From Fibrisoma limi BUZ 3 (GTDB lineage: Bacteria; Bacteroidota; Bacteroidia; Cytophagales; Spirosomataceae): DNA of 64,000 nt. Both the position numbers and the translations under genes were made by a program. This document shows, one piece after another, positions 19,118 to 27,274 of the stretch. Under the pieces are notes generated by a model. The model did not search any database, had not been told where the DNA came from, and saw only the letters and a program-made list of their open reading frames with translations. The stretch covers positions 744,001 through 808,000 of the forward strand of contig NZ_CAIT01000009.1 in the NCBI RefSeq assembly GCF_000296815.2, given 5' to 3'. How positions within the stretch are numbered: position 1 is the stretch's first letter; each line of letters opens with the position of its first letter.

Positions 19118-20443
19118 ATCCGCTACTTTCGTAACCCGGACTTCATTGATCCGCTTATCATCGGCCGACAGCACAAGAAACGTAAAGCCAGCGCTGGTTA
19201 CCTCTTCACCAGCTTTGGGCAACCGGCTGAACAACTCCAGCAGCAGCCCACCCAACGACTCGCTCTCACCCCGAATTCCCTCGAACGTACTGGCGTCCAC
19301 ATTCAGGATTCGACAAACATCAGTTAGGGGGACTTTTCCTTCAAACACCACCGTACGTTCATCTTCCCGCCGATAACCTACAGGGTCTTCCTCATCAAAT
19401 TCATCGTTGATGTCGCCGAAAATTTCTTCGATTATATCCTCCAGCGTAACGAGCCCACGCGTTCCGCCATACTCATCCACGACAATGGCCATATGAACCC
19501 GTCGTTTCTGAAAATCCTGGAGCAGATCGTCCACTTTCTTGGTTTCCGGAATGAAAAACACCGGTCGCAGCAAAGCCTGCCAGCGGAACGAATCATCATT
19601 GTGCAGGTGGGGCAGGAGATCCTTAATGTACAGAATTCCCTCAACCTGATCCAGCGACTCATGAAAAACCGGCACCCGGGAATAACCCGACGCATTAATC
19701 TGCGCCATCAGTTCCGAAAACGACAGATCGTCTGACACGGCCGAAATGTCGAGCCGGGCGCGCATCACCTGGCGGGCCGTCAGGTTACTGAAATTAACAA
19801 TGCCCTTAAGAATCTCCCGTTCTTCGGAGGTGGCGTCGGTACCGGTTAATTCAACAGCCTGACTAAGTTCCTCGGCCGAAAGCCGATACCCACGGCGTTG
19901 TATTCGTTTATCGACCTGGTTGCTAAGCGTTACGAGCAATTTGGATAACGGCAGAAAGACAAACAGCCCAATCTGAGCCAGCGGAGCTGTACGACGAGCC
20001 ACAGTCAGATTATTCTGGCTGGCATACACTTTAGGAATTATTTCGCCGAACAGGACAATAGCAATCGTTGTGAGCAGCGTAACACCTACCAGCAACCCAA
20101 CCGAGGCATGAGTAGCCTGAGAGAACTCCCAGGTCAGGTACGTTACGATAACGACAATGGCAATATTCAGCAGGTTATTGAAGATAACCAGCGAAGCCAG
20201 CAACCGTTTGGGGCGGTCGAGCAGGGTGGAAATACGCTGGTATTCAGCCCGGTCACTTTCCCGGCAACGGCCCCGTTCTTCGGGAGATAGAGAAAAGAAA
20301 GCAGCTTCAGAAGCTGACACTAAACCGGCCAGCGTCATCAGCAGCAGAATCAATGCCACATACGGGGCATATAAATCAAAATAGGTGCCCCAGCCGTCAC
20401 CGGCCAGGAGCACCTTTCGAGGAAGAGGATCACTAAGGTCCAT
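19100..20443 (-). CDS. gldE: Gliding-motility-associated hemolysin-like protein GldE
   Basis: A 447-aa CNNM/CBS/CorC_HlyC membrane protein. The N-terminal CNNM domain has hydrophobic segments (YVALILLLMTLAGLVSASEAAFFSL, LVIFNNLLNIAIVVIVTYL, VGVTLLTTIAIVLFGEIIP). Paired CBS domains follow (VMRARLDISAVSDDLSF to HMAIVVDEYGGTRGLVTLEDIIEEIFGDI), then a C-terminal CorC_HlyC domain (RTVVFEGKVPLTDVCRIL). GldE assists gliding and T9SS function in Flavobacterium, where it can support GldD. The call rests mainly on context: it follows ssb by 36 bases and mutY precedes ssb, an arrangement I recall as conserved for gldE in Bacteroidota. A plain CNNM ion transporter is the alternative. Confidence 0.85.
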   Translation of the reverse strand: MDLSDPLPRKVLLAGDGWGTYFDLYAPYVALILLLMTLAGLVSASEAAFFSLSPEERGRCRESDRAEYQRISTLLDRPKRLLASLVIFNNLLNIAIVVIVTYLTWEFSQATHASVGLLVGVTLLTTIAIVLFGEIIPKVYASQNNLTVARRTAPLAQIGLFVFLPLSKLLVTLSNQVDKRIQRRGYRLSAEELSQAVELTGTDATSEEREILKGIVNFSNLTARQVMRARLDISAVSDDLSFSELMAQINASGYSRVPVFHESLDQVEGILYIKDLLPHLHNDDSFRWQALLRPVFFIPETKKVDDLLQDFQKRRVHMAIVVDEYGGTRGLVTLEDIIEEIFGDINDEFDEEDPVGYRREDERTVVFEGKVPLTDVCRILNVDASTFEGIRGESESLGGLLLELFSRLPKAGEEVTSAGFTFLVLSADDKRINEVRVTKVADSVPNQ

Positions 20444-20479
20444 GCAACTTAAATCAGGTTCAACAATTGCCCCAGCGGC

Positions 20480-21013
20480 TTAGAATGGTAAATCATCATC
20501 GCCACTGTTGCTTTCGAACGACACCGGGTCGGGCTCCCGCTTGGCTGGTTGCGGGCGGGGTGCGGCCTGCTGACGAGGAGCCGGCTGAGACTGGGGTTGA
20601 GGGGTTGGAGCAGCCTGCTGACGCGGCCGTTCCGGCTGCGCGGCCGGGGCCTGCTGATATGATTCCTCCTGACCATCCGGACGGCCACTGCTCAAAAACT
20701 GAAAGGTGGTAGCCCGAACACCCAGCGAAAAACGTTCTTTACCATCACGATCGGTGTACGTCTCAGTCCGGAGACGGCCCTCAACGTAAATTTGCTGACC
20801 CTTACGAAGGTATTTCTCAACTGTTTTGGCCTGTTCATTCCAAACCTCTACGCGGAACCACTCCGTCTGCTCAACCTGCTCGCCGGTGCGCGTGGTATAA
20901 CGCTCGTTGGTGGCAACGCTGAAACGGGCTACTACACCTCCTCCATCGAAATAACGGACTTCAGGATCGTTACCCACGTTACCAATTAAAATCACTTTGT
21001 TAAGGCTTGCCAT
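20480..21013 (-). CDS. ssb: Single-stranded DNA-binding protein
   Basis: SSB, 177 aa from the ATG at 21013 (MASLNKVILIGNVGNDPEVR). The frame is open 27 codons further upstream, but that extension lacks homology and overlaps mutY. The OB fold spans residues 1-110 (TEWFRVEVWNEQAKTVEKYL, GQQIYVEGRLRTETYTDRDG). A Gln/Pro/Ala-rich linker follows, and the acidic tip SGDDDLPF that recruits partner proteins ends the protein. It binds ssDNA in replication and repair. It sits between mutY and gldE on the same strand, probably in one transcript. Confidence 0.96.
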   Translation of the reverse strand: MASLNKVILIGNVGNDPEVRYFDGGGVVARFSVATNERYTTRTGEQVEQTEWFRVEVWNEQAKTVEKYLRKGQQIYVEGRLRTETYTDRDGKERFSLGVRATTFQFLSSGRPDGQEESYQQAPAAQPERPRQQAAPTPQPQSQPAPRQQAAPRPQPAKREPDPVSFESNSGDDDLPF

Positions 21014-21086
21014 GCTAAATTTTTTGTTTGGATTGTCTAAAATGTACGGTGGCTTAAGGAGGATAAAGATACTGAAATGAAACCAC

Positions 21087-22178
21087 TTATCCAAGTGATC
21101 GTTGCAAATAGTTAGTGATCAGAACGGGCTTCGGAAGTTCATCAATTTCGGCCGTCAAATACCATTGTAAGCCTGTCGGCAAGGGTGTATCCACGTTGTC
21201 GGGCAGCTCAATTTCATAGAACCAGGCCCGAACACGCTGGTGCGAAAGCAACTGCATCATGTCAACGGGAACGCCGGTCTGAACACCCTTTTTCAGTAAC
21301 GCTGCTATGGGATCGGGAAACGCTAGTCTGGTCAACGGAACGGCCGGTTCTTCGTCTTCAACGAGAAAAAATTCGTACAAATTCTGCCAGATGTCCCGGG
21401 CTATTCGCTCCTGCATCGCAACCTTTCCGTTCTGCCTGAATACTATATACGTAAAATAACGTTCCCGAACGGGGGCCTTCTTACTCTTAACCGGCAACAG
21501 ATGCTGTCGTCCGGTCAGGTAAGCCTGGCACTGCTGCTGGAGTGGACAAAGTAAACAATCAGGTGCAACCGGCGTGCATTGTATAGCCCCAAACTCCATA
21601 ATGGCCTGATTATACGTAGCCGGATTATCAGCCGCCTGAATAAGCTCTACCGCAAGGGTTGCAAAGGTTTTTTTGGCCTTTGTGGTTGTGATATCCTCAG
21701 TGATACCGAACACCCGGGCGAGTACCCGATAAACATTCCCGTCTACAACCGGTACTCGTTCTCCAAAGGCAAATGAAGCAATGGCTGCGGCCGTATACGA
21801 ACCTATCCCTTTCATTTTCAGTAACTCATCATACGTTTCAGGAAACTTTCCATTCAGTTGAAGGGTTACATAACGGGCAGTCTGGTGCAGGTTTCGGGCC
21901 CTGGAGTAATAACCTAATCCCTGCCAGAGTCGAAGCAATTCGCGCTCATCAGCCCGGGCCATGTCCGACACGGTTGGGTAGGCGGCTACAAACCGTTCGT
22001 AGTACGGTCGGCCCTGGGCAACCCTGGTCTGCTGAAGAATAATTTCTGAAAGCCAGATTCGATACGGGTCATTTGTGTGTCGCCATGGAAGATCGCGCTT
22101 GTGGTGTTCGTACCAACGTTCGAGCGTTTGGGCAAAAACAGGTTTGACCGAAGGGTTATAGTCTGATAGCCAATCCAA
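21087..22178 (-). CDS. mutY: A/G-specific adenine glycosylase MutY
   Basis: MutY, 363 aa, removes adenine mispaired with 8-oxoguanine. The helix-hairpin-helix is LLKMKGIGSYTAAAIASFAFG. The catalytic Glu is in WLSEIILQQTRV and the catalytic Asp in VVDGNVYRVLARVFG. Four Cys of the 4Fe-4S cluster are in CTPVAPDCLLCPLQQQC (C-x6-C-x2-C-x5-C). The C-terminal NUDIX-like 8-oxoG recognition domain is present (RYFTYIVFRQNGKVAMQER). The frame starts at a TTG (22178), since no ATG is available before the catalytic domain; in this genome TTG and GTG starts recur (nuoN, HU, RNase G). First gene of the mutY-ssb-gldE group. Confidence 0.94.
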   Translation of the reverse strand: MDWLSDYNPSVKPVFAQTLERWYEHHKRDLPWRHTNDPYRIWLSEIILQQTRVAQGRPYYERFVAAYPTVSDMARADERELLRLWQGLGYYSRARNLHQTARYVTLQLNGKFPETYDELLKMKGIGSYTAAAIASFAFGERVPVVDGNVYRVLARVFGITEDITTTKAKKTFATLAVELIQAADNPATYNQAIMEFGAIQCTPVAPDCLLCPLQQQCQAYLTGRQHLLPVKSKKAPVRERYFTYIVFRQNGKVAMQERIARDIWQNLYEFFLVEDEEPAVPLTRLAFPDPIAALLKKGVQTGVPVDMMQLLSHQRVRAWFYEIELPDNVDTPLPTGLQWYLTAEIDELPKPVLITNYLQRSLG

Positions 22179-22250
22179 AGTAAAAGCAAAATTTGTATTG
22201 CCTGGCAGGAAAACTGAGCAATATGACTTTTAAAGTTTAATGGAAAGCCC

Positions 22251-22258
22251 TACCTTTG
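22251..22258 (+). promoter_or_regulatory. Bacteroidota -7 box upstream of HU
   Basis: TACCTTTG is a perfect match to the Bacteroidota -7 consensus TAnnTTTG and lies 62 bases before the HU start. A clear TTG -33 element at the usual distance is not visible, so confidence is moderate. Confidence 0.55.
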
Positions 22259-22319
22259 TGCTCCCATTTTGGACACCTGATTTTTCAACATTATAGTAAA
22301 CGTTAAAGTTTTAAAAGTC

Positions 22320-22622
22320 GTGACGAAAGCAGACGTAATTGCAGAGATTGCCGATAAGACCGGGATCGATAAGGCGGAAGTAACGCATACTCTGGAAACT
22401 TTTTTTTCGGTAGTTAAGGACTCGTTAGCCGAGGGGGAGAACATTTATGTGAGAGGGTTCGGTAGCTTCATCAACAAGAAAAGAGCGAAGAAAGTAGCCC
22501 GTAATATCTCGAAGAATACCGCTATGGTAATCGACGAGCACTATATTCCAAGCTTTAAGCCCGCCAAGATTTTCGTTGAGCAGGTGAAAACCAGCGATAA
22601 AGCGAAAGTCTCGGCTGAGTAA
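22320..22622 (+). CDS. HU-family DNA-binding protein
   Basis: HU/IHF-type nucleoid protein, 100 aa. Seen: MTKADVIAEIADKTGIDKAEV at the dimer-forming helices, the GFGSFINKKRAKKVARN beta arm, and the IPSFKPAKIF C-terminal strand. The usual arm-tip Pro-containing RNP sequence is replaced by RNISKNTAM, so tip Pro intercalation is uncertain. It bends and compacts DNA as a dimer. The start is GTG at 22320 without a Shine-Dalgarno sequence. The TPR gene follows 39 bases later on the same strand. Confidence 0.93.
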   Translation: MTKADVIAEIADKTGIDKAEVTHTLETFFSVVKDSLAEGENIYVRGFGSFINKKRAKKVARNISKNTAMVIDEHYIPSFKPAKIFVEQVKTSDKAKVSAE

Positions 22623-22661
22623 TCTGCGGTAGCCCTGCAACGTTTGCGACGCATTTTCATC

Positions 22662-23540
22662 ATGAGTAAATCCATTCTTCTTGTTGTTGTCCTGGCTTCA
22701 GCCCTTACAGCAGGTTTGTATTCCCTGCCTAAGGTTGTTGTGCGCGATGAAAACAAGCAGCTGAGTGCAACGGAGGGTGGTGGGCATACGTCGCAAACGT
22801 CAGGGGCACGCCAGGCTGACGGAACTAAATCCCAGTCTACGGATGCAGCTACGTCAAACTCAACGATGAATCATGAACAGTCGCTGTCACCTGAGCAACA
22901 AAAACAGGTGGCGGGACTACGGGCCAAGTTTCAGGTCTCAGAAACCGCTGCCAAACAGGCAGCCGGTGAACAGTTGATTACGTTTTTCCGTGAAGCCAGT
23001 CGTTTCGACAGTGCCGCTTACTACGCTGGCCTGCTGGCCTCCGTCCAGCCCGATGAACGCAATTTGCTGCGGGCGGGCGATCAATATTTTGAAGCGTATA
23101 CCTACGCGGTAGACGAAGCAAAAACAGCAAGTCTCGGCGAAAAAACACGGGAATTTTATCAAAAAGCGCTCGAAAAAAATCCTAACTTGCTGGCTGCTAA
23201 GGCAAACATGGCTATGACGTATGTCAATACCCAGACGCCGATGCAGGGAATCATGTTGCTGCGCGAGGTGTTGCAACAAGATCCGACCAACGAGCTGGCC
23301 CTGTTCAATCTGGGCTTGTTGTCGATGCGTTCAGGACAGTACCAAAAAGCGATTGAGCGATTCCGCCAGATCATAGTGGTTAATCCCTCAAGTCGGAAAG
23401 CTCAGTTCTACCTGGGTGTTAGCCTGGCGGAGGCTGGTCAGAAAGCTGAAGCATTACGGGTGCTTGGGCAGGTAAAAGAACAAGAGAAAGATCCACAGAT
23501 ACTAGCGGCTATCCGCGAGTATGAGGAACGCTTACAGTAG
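22662..23540 (+). CDS. TPR-repeat protein with N-terminal membrane anchor
   Basis: A 292-aa protein from the ATG at 22662 (a TTG six codons earlier is less likely). An N-terminal hydrophobic segment (SILLVVVLASALTAGLYSLP) is followed by a Ser/Thr/Gln-rich linker and then helical TPR repeats. The clearest are AKANMAMTYVNTQTPMQGIMLLRE, NELALFNLGLLSMRSGQYQK and KAQFYLGVSLAEAGQKAEAL. TPRs scaffold protein complexes. A HU-TPR-RNase G order is common in Cytophagales as I recall, suggesting shared housekeeping expression. The partner is unknown. It is probably periplasmic and inner-membrane anchored. Confidence 0.85.
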   Translation: MSKSILLVVVLASALTAGLYSLPKVVVRDENKQLSATEGGGHTSQTSGARQADGTKSQSTDAATSNSTMNHEQSLSPEQQKQVAGLRAKFQVSETAAKQAAGEQLITFFREASRFDSAAYYAGLLASVQPDERNLLRAGDQYFEAYTYAVDEAKTASLGEKTREFYQKALEKNPNLLAAKANMAMTYVNTQTPMQGIMLLREVLQQDPTNELALFNLGLLSMRSGQYQKAIERFRQIIVVNPSSRKAQFYLGVSLAEAGQKAEALRVLGQVKEQEKDPQILAAIREYEERLQ

Positions 23541-23684
23541 CTTTCGGTTAAACGTCTGCGGTTTTCAGCTACTCTCATTTTGTGAGCTAGATTCAGCCGA
23601 AACCCGTAAATAGTATAACCAGCAAAAAAGGGCTTGCCGAGTGGCTGGCCGTCACTTATTAAACCATTTAAATACGTTTACACA

Positions 23685-23774
23685 ATGCCTTGCGGTAAGA
23701 AACGGAAGCGGCATAAAATTGCCACCCACAAGCGGAAAAAGCGGCTCAGAAAGAACCGGCATAAAAAGAAATAG
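23685..23774 (+). CDS. AURKAIP1/COX24-domain peptide (bS22/mS38-like ribosomal protein)
   Basis: A 29-codon gene encoding a very basic peptide that begins MPCGKKRKRHKIATHKRKK and ends in RLRKNRHKKK. It matches the AURKAIP1/COX24 (DUF1713) pattern, the family of mitochondrial mS38 and the small bacterial ribosomal protein bS22, so it is probably a small-subunit ribosomal protein. It fills the gap between the TPR and RNase G genes. A TACGTTTA sequence about ten bases upstream resembles a -7 box, but is too close to the ATG to be certain. Its size is below usual gene-finding limits. Confidence 0.85.
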   Translation: MPCGKKRKRHKIATHKRKKRLRKNRHKKK

Positions 23775-23866
23775 TTTACAGTTCTGTAGTTTACAGTTTT
23801 CAGTTATAGAGTTCTGACCGATAACTTCAAACTGAAAACTATAAACTGAAAACTCATCTTGCGGAA
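23775..23866. repeat. Non-coding hairpin spacer of TTTACAGTT-type repeats
   Basis: After the small basic gene come short direct repeats of AGTTTACAG/AGTTTTCAG and then complementary copies (CAAACTGAAAACT, AAACTGAAAACTC), so the stretch can fold on itself. A similar repeat occurs at 54058-54132. No ORF is present. It could be a terminator or processing site ahead of the RNase G gene. Confidence 0.5.
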
Positions 23867-23941
23867 GCCTCGTGCCGGTCTGAATGGTCCGAACGTGGCT
23901 TCTTTCTTTTTATACAGTCATCTTAACCGTAGATTCATCTT

Positions 23942-25504
23942 GTGAGTAATGAATTAGTTATCAGTTCTACTCAGAAAGGTGATCGGATTGCACTCTTGCA
24001 AAACAAGAGATTGCTGGAGTATCACGAAGAAGAGTTAGACAGCAGCTTCACCGTTGGCGATCTGTACTTAGGAACAGTCAAAAAACTTTCGTCGGGCCTT
24101 AACGCGGCTTTTGTTGACGTTGGTCACGAAAAAGACGGTTTTTTGCACTATCAGGACTTGGGGCCGAATGTTAATTCGCTCAACAAGTTTGTCAAAGACA
24201 TAATCGCCAAGCGCGTCACTACCGGCCGGCTCAACGGTATGAAACTGGAGCCGGAGATCGAAAAAATCGGAAAGATCGATAAGGTACTGACGAAAAATGC
24301 TCCGATTCTGGTTCAGGTGGTCAAAGAGCCCATCTCAACCAAAGGCCCGCGCCTTTCCTGCGATATATCCATCGCAGGTCGCTATCTGGTTCTCGTTCCG
24401 TTCTCGGACGGCGTTAACCTTTCTAAAAAGATTACCGATCGCGCCGAACGATCGCGCCTGATTCGGCTGATGTCGTCAATCAAGCCGCAAAATTTCGGCA
24501 TTATCGTCCGGACAGTTGCTCAGGGTAAAGACGTTGAAGAACTCGACCGCGATTTGCAGAACTCGCTCGATAAATGGGAGCAGGCTGTCAAAGTGCTAGC
24601 CGAAGCCAAACCCCGGGATCGGGTACTGGGTGAGATGAATCGGGCATCATCCATCCTGCGTGACATGCTGAACGAGTCGTTCGACAGCATTACGGTTGAC
24701 ACTCGGGAGTCGTACGACGAAATCAGAAATTACATTCACACCATTGCGCCCGAAAAAGAGAAAATTGTAAAGCTCTATAACGGGAAAACGAAAGTTTTTG
24801 AAGCCCTCGGGCTAGAAAAGCAACTTAAATCTCTATTCGGACGTTCGGTTAGCCTTCCAGGTGGTGGTTATCTGATCATTGAACATACTGAGGCTCTGCA
24901 CGTTATCGACGTCAATAGCGGCAATAAATCAAACTCAGAGGAAGACCAGGAGGCAACCGCTATCAGCGTAAACCGAGAAGCGGCTAAAGAAATTGCCCGG
25001 CAGCTTAGGCTACGCGATATGGGCGGTATTATCGTTGTCGATTTCATCGACATGAAAAAGCAGGAAAATAAAAAGCTCCTGCAGGACATCATGCGCGACG
25101 AGATGAAATCGGATCGATCCAAGTTTACAATTCTGCCCCTAACCAAATTTGGGCTGATGCAGATTACGCGTCAGCGAGTCCGGCCCGAGATGAACATTGT
25201 TACCCGCGAGGTTTGCCCTACCTGCGGAGGTACCGGTACAATTCAGGCGAGTGTGCTGGTAACGGATGTAATTGAGAATAATCTTGATTATATTTTAACC
25301 AGACAAAATGAACGGGGCGTATCCATTGCTGTTCACCCGTTTCTGCATGCCTACTTCACCAAAGGCTTTTACTCACGTCAGATTCAATGGTACGTTAAGT
25401 ACAAAACTTGGATTAAGCTCGTGAAAGACAGCTCACTTGGCATTGTCAACTTCAAGTTTTACAACAAGTCTGGTGATGAGATTGAGGTAGGTAGCGGGGC
25501 TTGA
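23942..25504 (+). CDS. rng: Ribonuclease E/G family endoribonuclease
   Basis: RNase G-type endoribonuclease, 520 aa, for rRNA and mRNA processing. It has an S1-like RNA-binding N-terminus (GDLYLGTVKKLSSGLNAAFVDVG, EKDGFLHYQDLG). Catalytic Mg-binding Asp residues are in HVIDVNSGNKS and GGIIVVDFIDMKKQEN. The Zn-link motif is CPTCGGTG, near residue 424. The C-terminus stops shortly after, so it lacks the long degradosome scaffold of RNase E and fits RNase G size. The start codon is GTG at 23942. It ends before a bidirectional hairpin shared with the acyltransferase gene. Confidence 0.94.
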   Translation: MSNELVISSTQKGDRIALLQNKRLLEYHEEELDSSFTVGDLYLGTVKKLSSGLNAAFVDVGHEKDGFLHYQDLGPNVNSLNKFVKDIIAKRVTTGRLNGMKLEPEIEKIGKIDKVLTKNAPILVQVVKEPISTKGPRLSCDISIAGRYLVLVPFSDGVNLSKKITDRAERSRLIRLMSSIKPQNFGIIVRTVAQGKDVEELDRDLQNSLDKWEQAVKVLAEAKPRDRVLGEMNRASSILRDMLNESFDSITVDTRESYDEIRNYIHTIAPEKEKIVKLYNGKTKVFEALGLEKQLKSLFGRSVSLPGGGYLIIEHTEALHVIDVNSGNKSNSEEDQEATAISVNREAAKEIARQLRLRDMGGIIVVDFIDMKKQENKKLLQDIMRDEMKSDRSKFTILPLTKFGLMQITRQRVRPEMNIVTREVCPTCGGTGTIQASVLVTDVIENNLDYILTRQNERGVSIAVHPFLHAYFTKGFYSRQIQWYVKYKTWIKLVKDSSLGIVNFKFYNKSGDEIEVGSGA

Positions 25505-25536
25505 CCAAGTAATCAGCGTTTTAATAATTAATCATA

Positions 25537-25581
25537 AAAAAGCACCTCGCTGGTAGATTGACATCCCAGCGAGGTGCTTTT
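25537..25581. terminator. Bidirectional terminator between RNase G and the acyltransferase
   Basis: A near-perfect inverted repeat, arms at 25537-25553 (core AGCACCTCGCTGG) and 25565-25581 (core CCAGCGAGGTGCT), with A runs before and T runs after. It serves both convergent genes. Confidence 0.9.
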
Positions 25582-25593
25582 GCTTTAGAGCGA

Positions 25594-26709
25594 TTAGCAC
25601 AGAACTTCCATCTCTACTAGTTCGCCGAACATTTCTTCGCCAACGAGGCCTTCAACCGAGTCTACTTCATTTAGGTTTAACAATAGATCGCGAAGATCCT
25701 CGGAGATTTCATACGTCTGATAAAGCCGTCTGTCAAACAGAACGGGTGCCTGCTCCAAATCGCATAACGTATAGCGATCCTGATTAAAGGTGGGATGTTC
25801 AGGCCGTTTTCTGGACGACGATTGTTTTGGTGTTTCCCGCTCGAGGAATGAATGAATGTAGTTCCATCCTTCCCATTGGCCGGGGTTCTGGATTAACTGA
25901 GCCCAGAGCGCATCGTAGAGCTGTTGCATTGCTTCCTGACAATACATTTCCCGGTCGCTGTTTCGGATAGGACGGATCGGGTCAAGGAAGTGTAATACGT
26001 TAGATAAATCGGGTTGCCGGTACGTCACCACCGGTACGATCGGTACACCAGCCGCGTGGGATAGATAACCAACTCCTTTGCGAGTCCACACGCGCCGGCT
26101 CCCCAGCTTTACTGATAAAAATTTATCAGTTTCGTTTGCTTCCGGAGCCGTTTCGGGGCTACCATCAACGTACACAATCAGCGACTTTCCAGCTTTTAAT
26201 TCACGCAGAACCGACAGTCCGGCCGATGGATGGCCCGCTTCGATGACCCGGAAAGAATTCTTGCAATTACGCTGTCGACGCAATTCGTCGATGTGCGCAA
26301 GTATGTCGTCTCCTTGATGACGGTTTGTATTATTCCCAATCAGCAGCACACAATCTGTGCCACGCCGGAACAATAAACTGGTTAATATTCGGTAAGAACC
26401 GAAGTGATAAGTACAGTATATACGCGGGCTATCTTGCCGCAAGGCCCAATCATGCGCACCCCGTAGCTTGATCAGATCGCCGGCAGAGAGGCACTGGTGA
26501 TCAAACATGGTAAACACCTGTTGCAGTAACAGCTCATGGAACAGGGCCTCGTGCCTACTACGGGGGATGGAGGGCATAATGTTCTCCATATTGGCTGAGA
26601 AAGTCGTAAACTTCATCAGGTACCCCCGTTCTTTGTGCAGATCGATTTGCTCGAAGTTTTCCCGGCACCGAGTCAATTCCTGCTTATACAGACGTAATGC
26701 GGATGACAT
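25594..26709 (-). CDS. LpxL/HtrB-like acyltransferase with PqqD-like C-terminal tail
   Basis: A 371-aa protein. Residues ~60-285 resemble the lipid A lauroyl acyltransferase (LpxL/HtrB) family: TYHFGSYR at the catalytic position (His102), an intermediate helix DDILAHIDELRRQR, and SLIVYVDGSPE. The canonical HxxxxE motif reads H102 to Arg107, so the Glu is missing. Residues ~308-370 (YTLCDLEQAPVLFDRRLYQTY, EISEDLRDLLLNLNEVDS, MFGELVEMEVLC) have the spacing of a PqqD-like RiPP recognition element. Twenty-two bases upstream on the same strand lies a 55-aa peptide gene that is present twice. Inferred role: modification, perhaps acylation, of that peptide. An ordinary phospholipid acyltransferase is the alternative. 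Confidence 0.7.
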   Translation of the reverse strand: MSSALRLYKQELTRCRENFEQIDLHKERGYLMKFTTFSANMENIMPSIPRSRHEALFHELLLQQVFTMFDHQCLSAGDLIKLRGAHDWALRQDSPRIYCTYHFGSYRILTSLLFRRGTDCVLLIGNNTNRHQGDDILAHIDELRRQRNCKNSFRVIEAGHPSAGLSVLRELKAGKSLIVYVDGSPETAPEANETDKFLSVKLGSRRVWTRKGVGYLSHAAGVPIVPVVTYRQPDLSNVLHFLDPIRPIRNSDREMYCQEAMQQLYDALWAQLIQNPGQWEGWNYIHSFLERETPKQSSSRKRPEHPTFNQDRYTLCDLEQAPVLFDRRLYQTYEISEDLRDLLLNLNEVDSVEGLVGEEMFGELVEMEVLC

Positions 26710-26731
26710 GGTAATGCTAGAATAAGGTTGA

Positions 26732-26899
26732 TTAAAGAGAGAAAACGGTTTCGCGGTTGAGGCCGTGGAAGTAAGGCATCGTCTCGCAGCACTCGCCAGG
26801 CTTGAGGAACTTCAGCAGGTTGTGGGCTTCTTTCTTGGCAGCAGAGGCAACAGCGTTCTTTTGGTTCTGGACCGGCTTGATAGAGAATTGCTTTTTCAT
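26732..26899 (-). CDS. Putative peptide precursor, copy A (55 aa)
   Basis: A 55-aa peptide starting MKKQFSIKPVQNQKNAVASA, with a charged helical middle (AKKEAHNLLKFLKPG), an adjacent Cys pair (ECCETMPYFHG) and the tail LNRETVFSL. It looks like a leader-plus-core precursor: basic, Ala-rich N-terminal part and Cys/aromatic C-terminal part. No signal peptide or GG protease site is visible. The product is identical to copy B. Its stop lies 22 bases before the acyltransferase start, so they probably share a transcript. It was found by direct translation, being below common size limits. Function as a RiPP precursor is inference. Confidence 0.8.
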   Translation of the reverse strand: MKKQFSIKPVQNQKNAVASAAKKEAHNLLKFLKPGECCETMPYFHGLNRETVFSL

Positions 26900-27002
26900 G
26901 GGACTTTGTAGCTTTACGATTTGATAGGTGTAACCTGTGACATAAGGGCTATCGCGTCGTCAGAATAGAAGACCAGCCTTGGCGATAACCGGGTGAAATG
27001 GA

Positions 27003-27170
27003 TTAGAGAGAGAAAACGGTTTCGCGGTTGAGGCCGTGGAAGTAAGGCATCGTCTCGCAGCACTCGCCAGGCTTGAGGAACTTCAGCAGGTTGTGAGCTT
27101 CTTTCTTGGCAGCAGAGGCAACAGCGTTCTTTTGGTTCTGGACCGGCTTGATAGAGAATTGCTTTTTCAT
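27003..27170 (-). CDS. Putative peptide precursor, copy B (55 aa)
   Basis: A second gene for exactly the same 55-aa peptide as copy A, 103 bases upstream on the same strand. The duplicated block is 196 bp (26730-26925 and 27001-27196), including 26 bases before the ATG. The two blocks differ at only two positions, both silent third-codon changes (Leu codon at 27006, Ala codon at 27096). The upstream sequence differs from that of copy A, so B probably carries the main promoter. Confidence 0.8.
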   Translation of the reverse strand: MKKQFSIKPVQNQKNAVASAAKKEAHNLLKFLKPGECCETMPYFHGLNRETVFSL

Positions 27171-27243
27171 GGGACTTTGTAGCTTTACGATTTGATGTTA
27201 GTTTCCTTTGTGAGAGCGCATCCGTTGCGCTGTTTGAACATTA

Positions 27244-27274
27244 CAAAGGTCTATGTTTAATAGAGGGGCATCAA
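27244..27274 (-). promoter_or_regulatory. Candidate promoter of the peptide operon
   Basis: On the minus strand, GACCTTTG (27244-27251) is one base from the TAnnTTTG -7 consensus, and TTG at 27272-27274 lies 20 bases upstream, the usual -33 spacing. The box is 74 bases before the copy B start. It occupies the divergent region shared with the LytTR gene. Confidence 0.45.

Larger units (their letters stand above)
26730..27196 (-). repeat. Tandem duplication of the peptide gene
   Basis: Two direct copies of 196 bp, 26730-26925 and 27001-27196, offset by 271 bases, with two mismatches. The 75-base spacer between them holds no ORF; it contains a weak inverted pair (GGCTATCGC, GCGATAACC). The copies begin just after the stop codon and end 26 bases upstream of the ATG. 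Confidence 0.95.
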
